Both the position numbers and the translations under genes were made by a program. Shown one piece after another: positions 61,316 to 64,000 of a stretch of DNA of 64,000 bases. The notes under the pieces are model-generated. The model saw only the letters and a list, made by a program, of their open reading frames with translations, was not told where the DNA came from and did no database searches. The stretch's first letter is position 1. The number at the start of each line of letters is the position of its first letter. This DNA is from Pseudomonas sp. AN-1 (GTDB taxonomy: Bacteria; Pseudomonadota; Gammaproteobacteria; Pseudomonadales; Pseudomonadaceae), in the NCBI RefSeq assembly GCF_034057115.1, contig NZ_CP139195.1, positions 4,464,001 through 4,528,000 on the forward strand. Reading direction: 5' to 3'.

Positions 61316-64000
61316 TTACTGGCAGGCTTCGCAATCCGGGTTGTCGATGCTGCACGCCTGCGGCACTGGAGCCGGCTTCGGCTCGGCGGCCGGCAGGCTT
61401 TCGTCCACACCTGCGGACACGGCGTTGAGCTTGCCGGTGGTGATGGTCGACTTCTCGGTGCTGGTGGCGGCCAGCGCGCGGAGGTAGTAGGTGGTCTTCA
61501 GGCCGCGGAACCAGGCCATGCGGTAGGTCACGTCGAGCTTCTTGCCCGAGGCGCCGGCGATGTACAGGTTCAGCGACTGGGCCTGGTCGATCCACTTCTG
61601 ACGGCGGCTGGCGGCCTCGACGATCCACTTGGTCTCGACTTCGAAGGCGGTGGCGTACATCGCCTTGAGGTCGGCCGGGATGCGTTCGATCTGCTGCACG
61701 GAGCCGTCGTAGTACTTGAGGTCGTTGACCATCACCGGGTCCCACAGGCCGCGGGCCTTGAGGTCGTGGACCAGGTAGGGGTTGATCACGGTGAACTCGC
61801 CGGACAGGTTCGACTTCACGTAGAGGTTCTGGTAGGTCGGCTCGATCGACTGCGACACGCCAACGATGTTGGAGATGGTCGCGGTCGGCGCGATGGCCAT
61901 GATGTTGGAGTTGCGCATGCCCTTCTGCACGCGGGCGCGGATCGGCGCCCAGTCCAGGGTGCTGGAGCGGTCGACCTCGATGTACTTGGCGCCACGCTGC
62001 TCGGCGAGGATGTCCAGCGAGTCGATCGGCAGGATGCCCTGGCTCCACAGCGAGCCGTCGAAGGTCGAGTAGGCGCCGCGCTCGTCGGCCAGGTCACAGG
62101 AGGCCTGGATGGCGAAGTAGCTGATGGCTTCCATCGACTGGTCGGCGAAGGCGATGGCGTCTTCGGAACCGTAGGCGATGTGCTGCAGGTACAGGGCGTC
62201 CTGGAAGCCCATGATGCCCAGGCCCACCGGGCGGTGCTTGAAGTTGGCGTTCTGCGCCTGCGGCACGCTGTAGTAGTTGATGTCGATGACGTTATCCAGC
62301 ATGCGCACGGCGGTCTTCACGGTGCGCTCGAGTTTGGCGGTGTCCAGCTTGCCATCGACGATGTGGTTGACCAGGTTGATCGAACCCAGGTTGCACACCG
62401 CGATCTCGTCGGCGTTGGTGTTGAGGGTGATCTCGGTGCACAGGTTGGAGCTGTGCACGACACCGACGTGCTGCTGCGGGCTGCGCAGGTTGCACGGGTC
62501 CTTGAAGGTCAGCCACGGGTGGCCGGTCTCGAACAGCATCGACAGCATCTTGCGCCACAGGTCCTTGGCCTTGATGGTCTTGTGCAGCTTGAGCTTGCCG
62601 TACTGGGTCAGGGCTTCGTAGTACTCGTAGCGCTCCTCGAAGGCGCGGCCGGTCAGGTCGTGCAGGTCCGGCACGTCGGACGGGGAGAACAGGGTCCAGT
62701 CGCCGTCCTCGAACACGCGCTTCATGAACAGGTCGGGAATCCAGTTCGCGGTGTTCATGTCGTGGGTGCGGCGACGGTCGTCACCGGTGTTCTTGCGCAG
62801 CTCGAGGAATTCCTCGATGTCCAGGTGCCAGGTTTCCAGGTAGGCGCACACCGCGCCCTTGCGCTTGCCGCCCTGGTTGACCGCCACGGCGGTGTCGTTG
62901 ACCACCTTGAGGAAGGGCACGACGCCCTGGCTCTTGCCGTTGGTGCCCTTGATGTAGGAGCCCAGCGCGCGCACCGGGGTCCAGTCGTTGCCCAGACCGC
63001 CGGCGAACTTTGACAGCATGGCGTTGTCGTGGATGGCGTTGTAGATGCCCGACAGGTCGTCCGGAACGGTGGTCAGGTAGCAGCTGGACAGCTGCGGACG
63101 CAGGGTGCCGGCGTTGAACAGGGTCGGGGTCGAGGCCATGTAGTCGAACGACGACAGCAGGTTGTAGAACTCGATGGCGCGCGCCTCGCGGTCCTGCTCC
63201 TCGATGGCCAGGCCCATGGCGACGCGCATGAAGAACACCTGCGGCAGCTCGAAGCGGATGTCGTTCTTGTGCAGGAAGTAGCGGTCGTAGAGGGTCTGCA
63301 GGCCGAGGTAGGTGAACTGCTGGTCGCGCTCGTGATCCAGCGCGGCGCCCAGCTTGGCCAGGTCGAACTCGCGCAGCTTGGGATCGAGCAGCTCGAACTC
63401 GATGCCCTTGTCGACGTAGACGGCCAGCGCCTTGGCGTAGAAGTCGGCCATCTCGTGGTGGGTGGCGCGCTCGGCGATGCCGAGGAAGCCGAGGGCTTCG
63501 GCGCGCAGGGTGTCCATCAGCAGGCGGGCGGTGACGTAGCTGTAGTTCGGCTCGCGCTCGACCAGGGTGCGCGCGGTCATCACCAGGGCGGTGTTGACGT
63601 CCTTCTCGGACACGCCGTCGTAGAGGTTCTTCAGGGTCTCGCGCTGGATCAGCGCGCCATCGACCTCGGCCAGGCCTTCGCAGGCCTCGGCGATGATGGT
63701 CTGCAGGCGGCCCAGATCCAGCGGGGTCTTCTCGCCGTTGGCCAGGGTGACGCGGATGCTCGGGTGCGGCTGGGCCACTTCGCTGGTCGCGGCGGCGCGC
63801 TTGCGCTCCTGGGCGCGGGCTTCGCGGTAGATCACGTAGTCGCGGGCGACCTTGTGCTCGCCGGCGCGCATCAGGGCCAGTTCGACCTGGTCCTGGATCT
63901 CCTCGATGTGGATGGTGCCGCCGGACGGCATGCGGCGCTTGAAGGTGGCGCTGACCTGCTCGGTCAGACGCGCCACGGTGTCGTGGATGCGCGACGAGGT
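61316..64000 (-). CDS. nrdA: Ribonucleoside-diphosphate reductase class Ia, alpha subunit (5' end outside window)
   Basis: The catalytic subunit reduces NDPs to dNDPs. 894 aa are visible, and the N-terminus (ATP-cone end) lies beyond base 64000. Homologues are about 960 aa. The visible GTG codon near 63976 is internal, as the frame continues open to the window edge (TSSRIHDT upstream). Active-site regions include [46 protein letters not shown] and [16 protein letters not shown]. The C-terminus [11 protein letters not shown] holds the redox Cys pair used by thioredoxin/glutaredoxin. It is cotranscribed with nrdB. Confidence 0.96.
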   Translation of the reverse strand, partial: TSSRIHDTVARLTEQVSATFKRRMPSGGTIHIEEIQDQVELALMRAGEHKVARDYVIYREARAQERKRAAATSEVAQPHPSIRVTLANGEKTPLDLGRLQTIIAEACEGLAEVDGALIQRETLKNLYDGVSEKDVNTALVMTARTLVEREPNYSYVTARLLMDTLRAEALGFLGIAERATHHEMADFYAKALAVYVDKGIEFELLDPKLREFDLAKLGAALDHERDQQFTYLGLQTLYDRYFLHKNDIRFELPQVFFMRVAMGLAIEEQDREARAIEFYNLLSSFDYMASTPTLFNAGTLRPQLSSCYLTTVPDDLSGIYNAIHDNAMLSKFAGGLGNDWTPVRALGSYIKGTNGKSQGVVPFLKVVNDTAVAVNQGGKRKGAVCAYLETWHLDIEEFLELRKNTGDDRRRTHDMNTANWIPDLFMKRVFEDGDWTLFSPSDVPDLHDLTGRAFEERYEYYEALTQYGKLKLHKTIKAKDLWRKMLSMLFETGHPWLTFKDPCNLRSPQQHVGVVHSSNLCTEITLNTNADEIAVCNLGSINLVNHIVDGKLDTAKLERTVKTAVRMLDNVIDINYYSVPQAQNANFKHRPVGLGIMGFQDALYLQHIAYGSEDAIAFADQSMEAISYFAIQASCDLADERGAYSTFDGSLWSQGILPIDSLDILAEQRGAKYIEVDRSSTLDWAPIRARVQKGMRNSNIMAIAPTATISNIVGVSQSIEPTYQNLYVKSNLSGEFTVINPYLVHDLKARGLWDPVMVNDLKYYDGSVQQIERIPADLKAMYATAFEVETKWIVEAASRRQKWIDQAQSLNLYIAGASGKKLDVTYRMAWFRGLKTTYYLRALAATSTEKSTITTGKLNAVSAGVDESLPAAEPKPAPVPQACSIDNPDCEACQ

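Noticed and set aside
60286-63013. Long plus-strand frames opposite nrdB/nrdA
   Set aside because: GC-rich antisense shadows; composition rich in Val/Gly/Leu/Arg without motifs.

Overview
The window is a GC-rich gammaproteobacterial chromosome segment, almost certainly Pseudomonas or a close relative in the Pseudomonadaceae. Supporting this are an nth–rnf block, a metG/apbC/dcd block, and a quiP–dinG–esterase block, all arranged as I remember them in Pseudomonas. It also has a Crc-titrating (CrcZ/CrcY-type) small RNA with a sigma-54 promoter, and REP palindromes with their RAYT transposase. No rRNA or tRNA gene was recognised. All statements about families and synteny come from memory, because no database was searched.

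Layout. 1–2567: end of a metal-type sensor kinase and the Na+/Ser-Thr symporter sstT. 2804–10004: a small acidic protein, nth, and a complete rnfABCDGE operon read leftwards. 10230–12103: a DUF350 / glutathionylspermidine-synthase-like / DUF1190 cluster. 12306–18086: metG and apbC diverging, an ISL3-family insertion sequence, a cold-shock gene and dcd. 18140–25886: an erythromycin-esterase-like protein, a ferritin-VIT1 iron exporter, the acyl-homoserine-lactone acylase quiP, and a group of small SEC-C proteins. 26026–30736: an OmpA lipoprotein, a DUF1145 protein, the dinG helicase and a serine-hydrolase esterase.

30737–42483 is a complete type I-E CRISPR-Cas locus. Array 1 (13 repeats) is followed by cas3-cse1-cse2-cas7-cas5-cas6-cas1-cas2 in one tightly packed operon, then array 2 (33 repeats). 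Both arrays read rightwards, and their repeats belong to two different variants. Adjacent cas genes mostly overlap by ATGA or TGATG, so effector and adaptation genes are probably translationally coupled.

42672–56942 is mainly small housekeeping or hypothetical genes: DUF3597, YjdM, DUF2076, GNAT, YebC, TIGR02449-zapA, parvulin, rlhA, CAP domain, EVE, DUF559, ecotin, FmdB-like and a methyltransferase. A CrcZ/CrcY-type sRNA lies at about 52461–52830. 57193–59772 is a small mobile island: a RAYT gene, REP palindromes, an IS50/Tn5-like element inserted inside a REP with a 9-bp target duplication, and two tiny genes. 59980–64000 holds nrdB and most of nrdA, which runs off the right edge.

The most notable items are the two-repeat-type I-E locus, the Crc-sponge sRNA beside an EVE-domain gene, two insertions with exact target duplications (one in a terminator A-tract, one in a REP), an in-frame duplicated coiled coil in RnfC, and an 83-bp tandem repeat that supplies the C-terminus of a DUF559 protein.
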